38,369 bases of DNA, taken from Caulobacter sp. D5. Lineage in GTDB: Bacteria; Pseudomonadota; Alphaproteobacteria; Caulobacterales; Caulobacteraceae. This document shows, piece by piece, positions 25,839-34,371 of this stretch (positions are counted from its first letter, which is position 1; each line of letters opens with the position of its first letter). The stretch covers positions 1 to 38,369 of the forward strand of contig NZ_QHJY01000004.1 of the NCBI RefSeq assembly GCF_003185805.1, in the 5' to 3' direction. Below the pieces are notes generated by a model. That model did not search any database. It worked only from the letters and a program-made list of their open reading frames with translations, and was not told the origin of the DNA. The translations under genes and the position numbers were made by a program.

Positions 25839-27101
25839 CTACCGCTCCAACTCCCGATCCGGAAACGCCAGCTTGGCCGCCAGGGCGACGAACAGCACCC
25901 ACCGGAAGTCGTTGTAGGCCACCGCGATGCTCTCGGTCAGGGCCACCAGGCTGTAGACGACGAGGAACGGGAAGGCGAGCAAGGCGCCCCGGTCGCGGAA
26001 CACGGCCAGCAGGGCCAGGGCCATGGTCTGGATGTAGAACAGCCCCCAGGCGGCCAGGCCGAACAGGCCCATGCCCAGCCACTGCTCCAGCCAGCTATTG
26101 TGCGCGTGCTGGGCCTGGAAGCCGGCGTTCTTGCTGATCCAGGCGAAGGGACCCCAGCCGCTCTTGTCGCCCCAGACGGCGTGATAGCCGTAGCCCAGCC
26201 AGGGCCGGTCCTGGATCTCGACCATGGCGGCGCTCCAGATCTTGGTGCGGCCGGTCAGGGTGGCGTCCTTGCCCAGGATCGCGAAGAACACGTCCGAGGC
26301 CAGCAGCAGGAAGGCCGCCAGCAGCACGACGCCGGTCACCGCCGTCCAGGTCGCCGCCGCCCCGGCCGCCGGCCCGCGCCGGGCGATCAGCACGAAGCCC
26401 AGGGCCGCCACGCCAAGCATCAGCGACACCAGCGAGGTCTTGGAGGTCGACATCAGCACGAGGCCTACCGCGAGGCCCGCGAAGCCCCACCACAGCTTGG
26501 CCCGCGGCGGGTTCAGCAAAGCCGCCGCCGACAGGATGCAGAAGCCGAAGGCCATCATGCCGCCCAGGCCGTTCTTCTCGCGCCACAGGCCGCGCCAGGC
26601 GCCGGGGAAGAGCTCGGTCATCACCCCGATGCGCGGCACGGCGATGCAGACGACGTACGAAGCCACGATCAGCACCGCGAAGGTCGCCGCCATCACCTCG
26701 GCCAGCTCGCGCCAGCGGAAGCGTCCGGCCAGGGCGACGCCGCACAGGGTGGTGCAGGTCACGGCGAAGGCGCGGCGGGTGGTGACGTCGGGCGCGATCG
26801 ACCACAGCACCGACAGGCAGACGATGCCGATCAGGGCGAACAGGAACGGCTGGCGCACGGAGACGCGCAGGCTGTTGCGCGGGTCCAGGGCGATCAGGGC
26901 GAAGCCCGCGGCATAGGCCGGCAGATAGGCCACGCGCAGGATGGCCGAGCCGGCCTCGTCGGCGTTCTCGCCCACCAGCGGCAGCTCCCAGCCGCCGCTG
27001 AACAGCAGGAGCAGCAGCACCGAGCCGACGAAGATCGCGATCTGGGGGAAGAGGAGCCTCGGCGGCGCGACGCTGACCGGCCCGCCGTAGGACGAAGTCA
27101 C
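25839..27101 (-). CDS. hfsC: Wzy/O-antigen ligase-like polysaccharide polymerase (HfsC-like)
   Basis: The 420-aa protein has about ten membrane helices and a large periplasmic loop with the O-antigen ligase family pattern: DATLTGRTKIWSAAMVEIQD, RPWLGYGYHAVWG and AQHAHNSWLEQWLGMGL, the last with the conserved His. It should polymerise lipid-linked repeat units in the periplasm. GTG 27101 overlaps the stop of the upstream kinase-like gene as GTGA. The gene order and lengths match the holdfast polymerase HfsC next to HfsB, HfsA and HfsD of Caulobacter, as I recall them. A different exopolysaccharide cluster is possible, since hfsE-H are not in the window. Confidence 0.8.
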   Translation of the reverse strand: MTSSYGGPVSVAPPRLLFPQIAIFVGSVLLLLLFSGGWELPLVGENADEAGSAILRVAYLPAYAAGFALIALDPRNSLRVSVRQPFLFALIGIVCLSVLWSIAPDVTTRRAFAVTCTTLCGVALAGRFRWRELAEVMAATFAVLIVASYVVCIAVPRIGVMTELFPGAWRGLWREKNGLGGMMAFGFCILSAAALLNPPRAKLWWGFAGLAVGLVLMSTSKTSLVSLMLGVAALGFVLIARRGPAAGAAATWTAVTGVVLLAAFLLLASDVFFAILGKDATLTGRTKIWSAAMVEIQDRPWLGYGYHAVWGDKSGWGPFAWISKNAGFQAQHAHNSWLEQWLGMGLFGLAAWGLFYIQTMALALLAVFRDRGALLAFPFLVVYSLVALTESIAVAYNDFRWVLFVALAAKLAFPDRELER

Positions 27102-27799
27102 GGCAGTATGGCCCGCAGGAAGCTCGGCGGCGTCACCGAGGCCTGGTTGAAGAACACCCCGGCGCAGCGGCCGCCCGCCGAGGCCAGGGCGTCGCGCAGC
27201 AGGCCCGGCGGCCGCACGTCGGCCTCCTGGGCGCTGACCACCAGCACGGTCTGGTCCATGTGCTGGGCGATGGTCAGGGCCGCCTGCGAGCGGTCGGCCG
27301 ACGGGCAATCGACGACGATGATCTCGGCGTGGCGGCGCAGGGACGCCCAGTATTCGACGCCGGGCAGGATGTGGGCCTTCTGGCGGCCGCGCAGGGCCTC
27401 GCGCTTGAAGCGGGTCACCCAGAAGCGCGGCCCGCCGACGCTGTGGGCGGCCACGTACTTGGCGTCGGGCCACACCCCGCCGTCCGGCTTCGGCGCCGGC
27501 GGCTGGACGGTGAAGAACATCGAGCCGTCGGGGCTGGCGGCCGCGCCCGAGCCCAGCGGGCCGTAGCGCTCCGGATCGGCGGCTATGGCCTGGTATTGCG
27601 GCGAGGTGGCCAGATCCAGGTCGATCAGCCAGGTGCGCCGGCCGGCGCGCTTGGCGGCGAAGCGGGCGAACTCGCGGGCGGCGGTCGAGGTCCCCTCCCC
27701 CCGCCGGGCCGAGACGAACTGGACGACGTGCGCACGGCCGGCAGCAGGGGCGCCGAGCGACCCCCACAGTTCAGCCATCTCGACGTTCAAATCCACCAT
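27098..27799 (-). CDS. hfsB: CpsD/CapB-like tyrosine-kinase-fold protein (HfsB-like)
   Basis: The 233-aa protein resembles the cytoplasmic half of Wzc-type chain-length kinases. The P-loop region reads FVSARRGEGTSTAAREFA, where the usual invariant Lys of GEGKST is Thr. A Walker A'-like strand (RRTWLIDLDLA) and IIVVDCPSADRSQAAL follow. There is no C-terminal Tyr cluster. It may therefore bind nucleotide weakly or act as a structural partner of the HfsA-like copolymerase. It lies 94 bp after hfsA on the same strand and overlaps hfsC. The role in chain-length control is inferred from context. Confidence 0.78.
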   Translation of the reverse strand: MVDLNVEMAELWGSLGAPAAGRAHVVQFVSARRGEGTSTAAREFARFAAKRAGRRTWLIDLDLATSPQYQAIAADPERYGPLGSGAAASPDGSMFFTVQPPAPKPDGGVWPDAKYVAAHSVGGPRFWVTRFKREALRGRQKAHILPGVEYWASLRRHAEIIVVDCPSADRSQAALTIAQHMDQTVLVVSAQEADVRPPGLLRDALASAGGRCAGVFFNQASVTPPSFLRAILP

Positions 27800-27893
27800 T
27801 CGTCCGAATCGCCGCGCGTTGAAGACCGTAGAAACTAATGCCTAACCATGTTCGCGCGAAAGGCGACCAAATCGCCCATGCCGGAACGAACCT

Positions 27894-29396
27894 CTAGGCC
27901 GCTCGCTTGACACCGGCCGTGGCCAGCACCGGCAGGCCCAGGGTGCGCGAGGCCGAGGCCGGGGTCTGAAGACCCGGGCGCAGCAGCATCCGCACCAGGC
28001 CCGCGCAGGCGGCGGTGAAGGCGGCGAACAGGATGGCCAGCACCAGCACCGGCTTCTTCAGGCTCTTGCCCTCCGACGGCGCGACCGCGCGCTGGACGAT
28101 GCGGATGTTGTCGCTGCTCTCGGCCGACATCTGCCGCTGGGCCTCGTCCTGCTGTTCCTTGACCGTGAAGTCGCGGACGTTGGACGACAGCACGTCGCGG
28201 TCGCGGGTCAACTGGTTGAACTCGGGCTCCAGCTCGGCCAGGCGCAGCAGGCGCTGGTTCACTTCCTGGGCCTGCAGGGCGTAGGCGCCCTGCGACTGCT
28301 TCAGGGCCGCGACCTCAGCGGCCAGGTCGTTGCGGGTCGAGGCCAGGGTCTGCCAGATCGGGTTGGGACCGCTGCGACGCGCGCCCTCGCCGTTGGTGCG
28401 GCCGCTGGCCACGCCCTGCTCGAGCTGGGCGATCTGGGCGTCGATGTCGCGCACCGGCTGGGCGGTCGGCAGGTAGCGCGACAGCAGGCCTTCGCGATCG
28501 AGCTTCAGCTGCGCCAGCTTGGTCGAGGCCGACATGTCCTGGTCGCGATAGAGCACGGCTTCCGACGGCGTGCGCGACAGTTCCGACTGCACCGAGGCCA
28601 GACGGCCCTGGCGGTCCTGGAGCTGGGCCTCGATCGAATACTTCTGGCCCTCGACCTGGGCCTGAAGCTGGGTCAGGGCCGTCTTCTGGGCGGTGAAGTC
28701 GCCGATGTCGTTGCTTTGCAGGAAGGCCTGATAGGCGCTGTCGGTCTCGGCCAGGCGCTGCTGGAAGCTGTCGCGCTGGCGCGACAGCACCTTGTCGTCG
28801 TCGTTGATCAGCAGGCTGCGGCGATAGATCAGATACTCTTCCAACAGGGTGTTGAGCACCTTTTCGGCCGTCTCGGGATCCTGGTGCTGGTAGGCCAGCC
28901 GGATGATCGAGTTGTCGGGCGCGGTCTCGATCTTCAGGCTGCGGCCAACGCTGTCGCGGCCCTGGGCGATCATCTTGCGCTTCTGCTCGGGATTGGCCGA
29001 GGCGAACTTGGCGGCGGCGTCCGGGAACACGGTGGCGAAGCCCAGCTTGCGGATCACCCGCTCGCGCAGCTCGCCGCTGCCCAGGATCTCGCTTTCCGAC
29101 TGGATCACCTGGTCGACGTCGGGCACCGCGCCGCGGGCGGCGTCGCCGGCGCGCGGCTCGTAGACGTATTCCTGACCCAGGCGCACGAACAGGCTGGAGC
29201 TGGCGGTGTAGGACTTCTTCAGGGTGAAGGCGAAGGCCGCCCCCAGGAACAGGATCACCAGGAACACGCCGAGCATGAGCCAGCGCTCACGCCACAGCAG
29301 CGTGATGAAGTCCGTCGGCGCATAGCGGGCCCGGGCCGCCCAGTCGCGTCGCGACGGCGGGTCGTGCGGCACGCTGGTCCAGGCGCTCGTCGACAT
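27894..29396 (-). CDS. hfsA: Wzz/GumC-type polysaccharide copolymerase (HfsA-like)
   Basis: The 500-aa protein has two membrane helices, near residues 38-58 (WLMLGVFLVILFLGAAFAF) and 455-475 (VLVLAILFAAFTAACAGLV), around a long periplasmic coiled-coil region rich in Gln, Leu and Glu. This is the Wzz topology; the cytoplasmic kinase is a separate gene. After the second helix a short tail ends in LGLPVLATAGVKRAA. Such proteins bridge the inner-membrane polymerase and the outer-membrane Wza-type channel. ATG 29396 faces the divergent hfsD-like gene across 65 bp. Confidence 0.85.
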   Translation of the reverse strand: MSTSAWTSVPHDPPSRRDWAARARYAPTDFITLLWRERWLMLGVFLVILFLGAAFAFTLKKSYTASSSLFVRLGQEYVYEPRAGDAARGAVPDVDQVIQSESEILGSGELRERVIRKLGFATVFPDAAAKFASANPEQKRKMIAQGRDSVGRSLKIETAPDNSIIRLAYQHQDPETAEKVLNTLLEEYLIYRRSLLINDDDKVLSRQRDSFQQRLAETDSAYQAFLQSNDIGDFTAQKTALTQLQAQVEGQKYSIEAQLQDRQGRLASVQSELSRTPSEAVLYRDQDMSASTKLAQLKLDREGLLSRYLPTAQPVRDIDAQIAQLEQGVASGRTNGEGARRSGPNPIWQTLASTRNDLAAEVAALKQSQGAYALQAQEVNQRLLRLAELEPEFNQLTRDRDVLSSNVRDFTVKEQQDEAQRQMSAESSDNIRIVQRAVAPSEGKSLKKPVLVLAILFAAFTAACAGLVRMLLRPGLQTPASASRTLGLPVLATAGVKRAA

Positions 29397-29461
29397 GCGA
29401 ATCCAATGGGTCCAATCTTCAATCGAACCCTGGGGCTTCCGGGCTTAAGGTTTGGTTACCT

Positions 29462-30223
29462 ATGTTTGGTAAGAACCGTCGCATGGATCGGCGCATCGCT
29501 CTCTCCACCGCCTTGGCCCTGACGCTCGCGAGCGGCGGCCTATCGGCTTGCGGCCACATCGACGGCGAGCCGATCACGCCCGCCGCGCGCCCCACCGGCC
29601 AGTTTCCCAATATCGGTTACGCCGACTGGAGCGAGGCCGAGCCCGCCTACCGGTTCTATCCGGGCGACGAGATCGAGGTGAGCGTACCTTCGGCCACGGA
29701 GCTTAATAAGTCGGCCGTGATTCAGCCGGACGGCCGCGTCGCTTTGCCGCTGGTCGGTCCGGTCATGGCCGCCGACCGCACGATCGAGGAACTGGAAGCC
29801 TCGCTGACCCAGGCCTATGGCCGCCAGCTGCTGCGTCCGCAGGTGCAGGTCTCGGTCAAGAGCACAGCGCCGCTCAAGGTGTTCGTCGGCGGCGAGGTCG
29901 GCAATCCCGGCGTCTACGACATGACCGGCGACGGCGACGCCCTGCGGGCCGTCATCCAGGCCGGCGGCTTCAAGAGCTCGTCCAAGCGCAGCCAGGTGAT
30001 CATCATCCGGCGGGGCCCCGACGGCCGGGCCATGATGCGTACGGCCAACCTGTTGCAGGGTCTGACCGATCCGCGCGGCGTGGACCTGGTGCCTCTTCGC
30101 CGCTTCGACATCGTCTACGTGCCCCGGAGCGGTGCGTCCGAGGCGGGTCTCTTCATGCAGCAGTATCTGCGCGACCTGCTGCCGATCAGCTTCAGCTACG
30201 CCATCAACGGCTTGAGCAACTAG
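29462..30223 (+). CDS. hfsD: Wza-type polysaccharide export lipoprotein (HfsD-like)
   Basis: The 253-aa protein has a lipoprotein signal with lipobox LSAC (Cys about residue 30). A polysaccharide export domain follows (YPGDEIEVSVPSATELNKSA, IQPDGRVALPLVGPVMAADR) and then an SLBB-like repeat (LKVFVGGEVGNPGVYDM, LRAVIQAGGFKSSSKRSQ). It should form the outer-membrane channel for the polymer made by the hfsCBA products. An alternative ATG lies 7 codons downstream. It is divergent from the hfsA-like gene, so both may be controlled from the 65-bp gap. Confidence 0.87.
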   Translation: MFGKNRRMDRRIALSTALALTLASGGLSACGHIDGEPITPAARPTGQFPNIGYADWSEAEPAYRFYPGDEIEVSVPSATELNKSAVIQPDGRVALPLVGPVMAADRTIEELEASLTQAYGRQLLRPQVQVSVKSTAPLKVFVGGEVGNPGVYDMTGDGDALRAVIQAGGFKSSSKRSQVIIIRRGPDGRAMMRTANLLQGLTDPRGVDLVPLRRFDIVYVPRSGASEAGLFMQQYLRDLLPISFSYAINGLSN

Positions 30224-30236
30224 TCTCGGAAATCAC

Positions 30237-30297
30237 GGCCGGATCCAGAGGCGTCCGGCCCGAGAGAGGTAGAACGGCTGAACCGTGGTTCAGCCGT
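30237..30297. terminator. tandem hairpins between convergent hfsD and the Sel1-like gene
   Basis: Two perfect stems occur. GGCCGGA pairs with TCCGGCC (30237-30260), and ACGGCTGAACC (30274-30284) pairs with GGTTCAGCCGT (30287-30297) as an 11-bp palindrome with a 2-nt centre. The stop codon of the Sel1-like gene (complement of 30290-30292) lies in the second stem. No T-run is present. Confidence 0.6.
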
Positions 30298-30568
30298 GAG
30301 CCAGCCATTCGCGCGCCTGGCGCTGGGCTTCGGCGACGTCTTCGCTGGCCATCTCTTGCGACAGTTCCTTGCGATAGACCTTGGCCTCGACCGAACCGCG
30401 CATGGCGGCCAGGTTGAACAGCATGTGCGCCGAGACGTAGTCCAGCGGGGCGCCGCCCTGGCCGGTCGAATACAGCATGCCCATGCGGAACAGTTCGTCG
30501 CCGGTCGACTCGGCGCTCGGCAGCGGCAGGCCCATCACGGCGGCGGGCGGTTCGATGCTCATCATCAT
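30290..30568 (-). CDS. Sel1-repeat-like small protein
   Basis: The 92-aa protein contains one or two Sel1-like helical repeats: ELFRMGMLYSTGQGGAPLDY, then SAHMLFNLAAMRGSVEAKVYR. The Gly-Gly-rich turn and Ala positions fit the family, which mediates protein contacts. It ends in an Arg/Glu/Gln-rich helix. No signal peptide is seen. It converges with hfsD. Three successive Met codons begin the frame, so the exact start may be any of them. A role with the polysaccharide export cluster is possible but unproven. Confidence 0.75.
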   Translation of the reverse strand: MMMSIEPPAAVMGLPLPSAESTGDELFRMGMLYSTGQGGAPLDYVSAHMLFNLAAMRGSVEAKVYRKELSQEMASEDVAEAQRQAREWLAHG

Positions 30569-30673
30569 GACTTCAATTCCCCAGTCCTCCCGAGCTCACC
30601 CCAGTGGTTCAGCTCGGCCATGAACACAGAGAAAACCTCGCTCGCTGAACATATAGTTAAGCGCGCAGAGATC

Positions 30674-30706
30674 ATGAATCGAGGCGCGAATACACGCCTC
30701 GTTCAT
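30674..30706. terminator. strong hairpin downstream of the GST gene
   Basis: ATGAA-T-CGAGGCG (30674-30686) pairs with CGCCTCG-TTCAT (30695-30706) with one bulged base around an 8-nt loop, giving 12 base pairs. It lies 37 nt after the GST stop on the GST strand. No T-run follows, so termination is only likely, not certain. Confidence 0.5.
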
Positions 30707-30742
30707 TGAAGTTACGCCTGATAAACTCCGGTATATGGTTGG

Positions 30743-31468
30743 TTAACGAGCCCGCTGGCCAAACAGAACACTGCGGGCCTGTTCCGCAGCTTTTCCAGAC
30801 GCTTGCAGGCCTCCGGCGCGAAGCTCCGCCCCCAGCTTGAAGCCGCGCTGCACGGCGTCGCGCTCGCCCACCCGGTCGAACCAGGCCTTCAAATCCGGAA
30901 ATTCCTCGATCTGGATGCCCTGATTTTTCCACGGCACGACCCACGGCCAGATCGCGAAGTCGGCGATGGACAATTGGCCGCAGACGAAATCCTTCCCCGC
31001 CAGCTGCTTGTTGAGCACGCCGTACAGGCGGTGGGTCTCGTTGGTGTAACGGATCGCGCCATAGGCCAACTGCCTCTGGTCGGCGATGATGGCGGGGGCG
31101 TACTGGCGGAAATGGTGGGTCTGGCCGGCCATCGGGCCAAGGCCGCCCATCTGCCACATCACCCACTGGTCGATGCCGACCCGGTCGCGCTCGCTGTCGC
31201 CATAGAACTGGCCGGTCTTGCGGCCGAGGTACTGCAGGATCGCGCCGGACTCGAAGATCGAGATCGGCTGGCCGTCGGGTCCCTGCGGATCGACGATGGC
31301 CGGCATGCGGTTGTTGGGGCTGATGGCCAGGAACTGCGGCTTGAACTGCTCGCCCGTGCCGATGTTCACCGGGATCATCTCGTAGGGCAGCCCCATCTCC
31401 TCCAGGGCGATCGAGATCTTCCAGCCGTTCGGCGTGGGCCAATAGTGCAGCTCGATGGGGCTGGTCAT
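30743..31468 (-). CDS. glutathione S-transferase, YfcG/YghU-like
   Basis: The 241-aa protein has an N-terminal thioredoxin-like GST domain (LHYWPTPNGWKISIALEEMG, then LAISPNNRMPAIVDPQG and IFESGAILQYLGRKTG, the glutathione-binding SGAI segment) and a helical C-terminal domain (FVCGQLSIADFAIWPWVV). The TPNGWK motif is typical of the YfcG/Ure2-like group, which has disulfide-bond oxidoreductase activity. The start ATG 31468 follows CGGGAGACG. Proposed role: cytoplasmic thiol or disulfide chemistry using glutathione. Confidence 0.92.
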   Translation of the reverse strand: MTSPIELHYWPTPNGWKISIALEEMGLPYEMIPVNIGTGEQFKPQFLAISPNNRMPAIVDPQGPDGQPISIFESGAILQYLGRKTGQFYGDSERDRVGIDQWVMWQMGGLGPMAGQTHHFRQYAPAIIADQRQLAYGAIRYTNETHRLYGVLNKQLAGKDFVCGQLSIADFAIWPWVVPWKNQGIQIEEFPDLKAWFDRVGERDAVQRGFKLGAELRAGGLQASGKAAEQARSVLFGQRAR

Positions 31469-31647
31469 GCGCGTCTCCCGAGAACCTCTGTTCTTGCGCG
31501 CCAACATGGCCATGCGGGCGCGCGACGCCAAGACGCATCCTGACATGACCGTTCAGCGAGGGTTCAGACGGCGGAGCTCATCGTGGTCATCAAGGTCGAG
31601 GGACTTGGCCGCCGGAAGGCGACCGCTGACCACAAGGAGACGTCAAC

Positions 31648-32175
31648 ATGAAACGTCTGTTGCTCACCATCGCCGCCGTGGCCTCGGTCGCCGGCCCGAT
31701 GGCCGCCATGGCCACCGACGCCTCGGCGCAGGGCCGCGGCGGCTGGGACCGTCATGACGACCGCGGCGACCGCCGCGATGATCGTCGGGACGGCCGCTGG
31801 GATCGCCGGGACGACCGTCGTGATGATCGGCGCGATGACCGCCGCGACAGCCGCTGGGACCGTCGTGACGACCGTCGCGACAACCGCGGCTGGGACGACC
31901 GTCGCTACAACGGCTACTACTACCAGAACCGCTGGTACTACGGCGCCCCGCCGGCCCACTACTACGGTCGCCAGGACTATCGCCCCGGCTACAGCGCCTG
32001 GCGCCGCGGCGGCTACCTGCCGCCCTACTATCGCGGCGGCGGCTATGTGGTTCACGACTACGGCCGCTACCACCTGCGTCACCCGCCGCGCGGCTACTAC
32101 TGGTACCGCACCGGCAACGACTACGTGCTGGCGGCCATCGCCACCGGCCTGATCTTCGAGATCATCAACAACTAG
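31648..32175 (+). CDS. RcnB family protein with a DR-rich repeat region
   Basis: The 175-aa protein has a signal peptide (MKRLLLTIAAVASVAGPMAA) and a low-complexity region of repeated D-R-R-D units, about residues 33-80. A Tyr/Gly-rich middle and a C-terminal RcnB domain follow (YGRYHLRHPPRGYYWYRTGN, DYVLAAIATGLI). RcnB is a periplasmic protein linked to Ni/Co homeostasis in E. coli; most alpha-proteobacterial members have no tested role. ATG 31648 follows AAGGAG. The repeat is visible in DNA as near-copies of GACCGTCGTGACGACCG. Confidence 0.85.
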   Translation: MKRLLLTIAAVASVAGPMAAMATDASAQGRGGWDRHDDRGDRRDDRRDGRWDRRDDRRDDRRDDRRDSRWDRRDDRRDNRGWDDRRYNGYYYQNRWYYGAPPAHYYGRQDYRPGYSAWRRGGYLPPYYRGGGYVVHDYGRYHLRHPPRGYYWYRTGNDYVLAAIATGLIFEIINN

Positions 32176-32210
32176 ATTCCCGTTCACTGAACGGCATCTA
32201 GAAGCTCTTG

Positions 32211-32246
32211 CGGCGCTCCGGGAACTCCACCTGGGGCGCCGTTTTT
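32211..32246 (+). terminator. intrinsic terminator of the RcnB-like gene
   Basis: CGGCGCTCC (32211-32219) pairs with GGGGCGCCG (32233-32241) as a 9-bp stem with one G-T pair, followed at once by TTTTT (32242-32246). This is a classic rho-independent terminator 36 nt after the RcnB stop. Confidence 0.85.
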
Positions 32247-32378
32247 GCGCCATGCTCGCCGCGCGCGCGTCATGCATGCGGCCGCAAAGCCCGATTGCGG
32301 GGTCATTTCGGCCGCAAGCCGCCCCCAGCGTTCGCTCCGCGTCACAGTCCGACGCCGCAGCCACGAAGGCGCTTACCG

Positions 32379-32792
32379 ATGAAGAGCTTGCGCATTACCG
32401 CCGCCGTCCTCGCCCTCGCCGCCGCCGGTTACGCCGGATCGGCCCTCGCCCAGCAGACCCCCGCCGATCCGTCATCCCAGACCCCGCCCTCGACCGGCGC
32501 CGGCAGCTGGGGCTCATCGACCACGACCACCACCGATCCGTCGGCCTCGACCACCACCCCCTCCACCGATAGCGCCACCACCACCGACAGCACGACGCCG
32601 CAGGCCGACAGCGCCGCGAGCGCGGGCTCGCCCACTTCGGCCAACGCCACGGGCGACACCTCGACCACCACCGCCCCGGCGGCCGAGGACGCGGCCAAGC
32701 CCGCCAAGAAGGCCAAGAAGCACAAGAAGTCGGCCGACGACGCGGCCGCCTCCTCGTCCGCGACGCCGCAGGACCCGTCCACGCCTCAATAG
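32379..32792 (+). CDS. exported Thr/Ser/Ala-rich low-complexity protein
   Basis: The 137-aa protein starts at ATG 32379 after GAAGG. It has a signal peptide (MKSLRITAAVLALAAAGYAG, cleaved near SALA-QQ), then about 75 residues dominated by Thr, Ser, Asp and Pro, a Lys-rich patch (AKPAKKAKKHKKSADD) and a Ser/Thr/Pro tail. No fold is recognisable; it is expected to be disordered in the periplasm or at the surface. The Lys patch could bind nucleic acid, LPS or anionic polymers. Longer upstream frames (from 32208) pass through the preceding terminator and are rejected. Confidence 0.7.
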   Translation: MKSLRITAAVLALAAAGYAGSALAQQTPADPSSQTPPSTGAGSWGSSTTTTTDPSASTTTPSTDSATTTDSTTPQADSAASAGSPTSANATGDTSTTTAPAAEDAAKPAKKAKKHKKSADDAAASSSATPQDPSTPQ

Positions 32793-32819
32793 AGCGCGTC
32801 TGTTCGAGTCCCCAAAGAG

Positions 32820-32857
32820 AAGGGCCCGCCGCTTTCGCGACGGGCCCTTTCATTTTG
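32820..32857. terminator. bidirectional intrinsic terminator
   Basis: AAGGGCCCG (32820-32828) pairs with CGGGCCCTT around a short GC-rich loop (CCGCTTTCGCGA region), followed by TTCATTTT. It lies between the convergent low-complexity protein gene and gatB, in the place expected for a shared terminator. Confidence 0.8.
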
Positions 32858-32874
32858 TCAGCAAGGCTTGGGGA

Positions 32875-34371
32875 TCAGAGACCCAGCTTGGCCTTCAGCA
32901 GGTCGTTGACCGTGCCCGGATTGGCCTTGCCGCCGGTGGCCTTCATCACCTGGCCGACGAACCAGCCGATGGCCTGGGGCTTTTCCTTCACCGCCGCGGC
33001 CTTGTCGGGGTTGGCGCCGATCAGCTCGTCGATCGCCGCCTCGATGGCGCCGGTGTCGTTGATCTGGACCAGGCCGCGCTTCTCGACGATCTCGGCGGGA
33101 CGCCCCTCGCCGGCCCACATGTGCTCGAAGACCTCCTTGGCGATCTTCGAGGAAATCGTGCCGTTCTCGATCAGCTCGACCAGCTGGGCGATGTCCGACG
33201 ACGGCAGCGGCGAATTGGCGATCTCGTGGCCGCCCGACGACAGCTTCGACAACAGCTCGTTGGTCACCCAGTTCGACACCAGCTTGGCGTCACGGCCCTT
33301 GGCGGCGGCTTCGAAATAGTCGGCGCGGTCGCTCTCGATGATCAGCACGCCGGCGTCGTAGGCCGACAGGCCGTACTGGCTCTGCAGACGCGCCTTCTTG
33401 GCGTCCGGCAGTTCCGGCAGGGTCTCTTCGATCGACTTCACCCAGGCCGGGTCCAGCACCAGCGGCAGCAGGTCCGGATCAGGGAAGTAGCGATAGTCGT
33501 GCGCCTCTTCCTTCGACCGCATCGAGCGGGTTTCGCCCTTGGTCGGGTCGAACAGGCGGGTCTCCTGGTCAATCGAGCCCCCCTCTTCGAGAATCTCAAT
33601 TTGCCGACGGGCCTCGTACTCGATGGCCTGCTGGATGTAGCGGTACGAGTTGACGTTCTTGATCTCGCAGCGCGTGCCCAGGTGCTTGAAGCTGCCGGTC
33701 TCGCGGAACTTCTCGTAGTCGCCCGGACGGCAGACCGACACGTTGACGTCGGCGCGCAGGTTGCCCTTCTCCATGTCGCCGTCGCAGGTGCCCAGATAAA
33801 CGAGGATCGTGCGCAGCTTCTTGACGTAGGCGGCCGCCTCTTCCGAGGTGCGCATGTCCGGCTTGGAGACGATCTCCATCAGCGCCGTGCCCGCGCGGTT
33901 CAGGTCCACATAGGTGGCGTTCGGGTCCTGGTCGTGCAGCGACTTGCCGGCGTCCTGCTCCAGGTGCAGGCGCTCGATGCGCACGTCAAAGGTCGTGCCG
34001 TCGTCGCGCTCGACCACCACCACGCCCTCGCCGACGATCGGCTGGTCGAACTGGCTGATCTGATAGCCCTGCGGCAGGTCGGGATAGAAGTAGTTCTTGC
34101 GGTCGAAGCGGCTCTTCAGGTTGATCTGCGCCTTCAGGCCCAGGCCCGTCTTCACCGCCTGCTCGACGCAGAAGCCGTTCAGCACCGGCAGCATGCCCGG
34201 CATGGCCGCGTCGACGAGGCTGACCTGCTCGTTGGGACCGGCGCCGAAGCCGACGGCCGCGCCCGAGAACAGCTTGGACTTGCTGGCCACCTGGGCGTGG
34301 ACCTCGAGGCCCAGCACGATTTCCCAGTCGCCGGTGCGACCCTTGATCACTTTCGAAGCAGCTTCGGTCAT
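32875..34371 (-). CDS. gatB: Asp-tRNA(Asn)/Glu-tRNA(Gln) amidotransferase subunit B
   Basis: GatB, with GatA and GatC, amidates Glu-tRNA(Gln) or Asp-tRNA(Asn). The 498-aa protein has the signature [20 protein letters not shown], the [18 protein letters not shown] segment, [13 protein letters not shown] and [20 protein letters not shown], then [13 protein letters not shown]. The C-terminal helical domain ends in [13 protein letters not shown], typical for the family. gatA and gatC are not adjacent in the window. The upstream side is the variable region that holds the retron gene. Confidence 0.97.
   Translation of the reverse strand: MTEAASKVIKGRTGDWEIVLGLEVHAQVASKSKLFSGAAVGFGAGPNEQVSLVDAAMPGMLPVLNGFCVEQAVKTGLGLKAQINLKSRFDRKNYFYPDLPQGYQISQFDQPIVGEGVVVVERDDGTTFDVRIERLHLEQDAGKSLHDQDPNATYVDLNRAGTALMEIVSKPDMRTSEEAAAYVKKLRTILVYLGTCDGDMEKGNLRADVNVSVCRPGDYEKFRETGSFKHLGTRCEIKNVNSYRYIQQAIEYEARRQIEILEEGGSIDQETRLFDPTKGETRSMRSKEEAHDYRYFPDPDLLPLVLDPAWVKSIEETLPELPDAKKARLQSQYGLSAYDAGVLIIESDRADYFEAAAKGRDAKLVSNWVTNELLSKLSSGGHEIANSPLPSSDIAQLVELIENGTISSKIAKEVFEHMWAGEGRPAEIVEKRGLVQINDTGAIEAAIDELIGANPDKAAAVKEKPQAIGWFVGQVMKATGGKANPGTVNDLLKAKLGL

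Noticed and set aside
29445-29459. TTAA-N7-TTAC near hfsD, resembling a CtrA site
   Set aside because: One half-site deviates and chance matches are frequent; kept only as a weak possibility.
32208-32378. Upstream extension of the low-complexity secreted protein
   Set aside because: It would start inside the RcnB terminator and bury the signal peptide in the middle of the protein.
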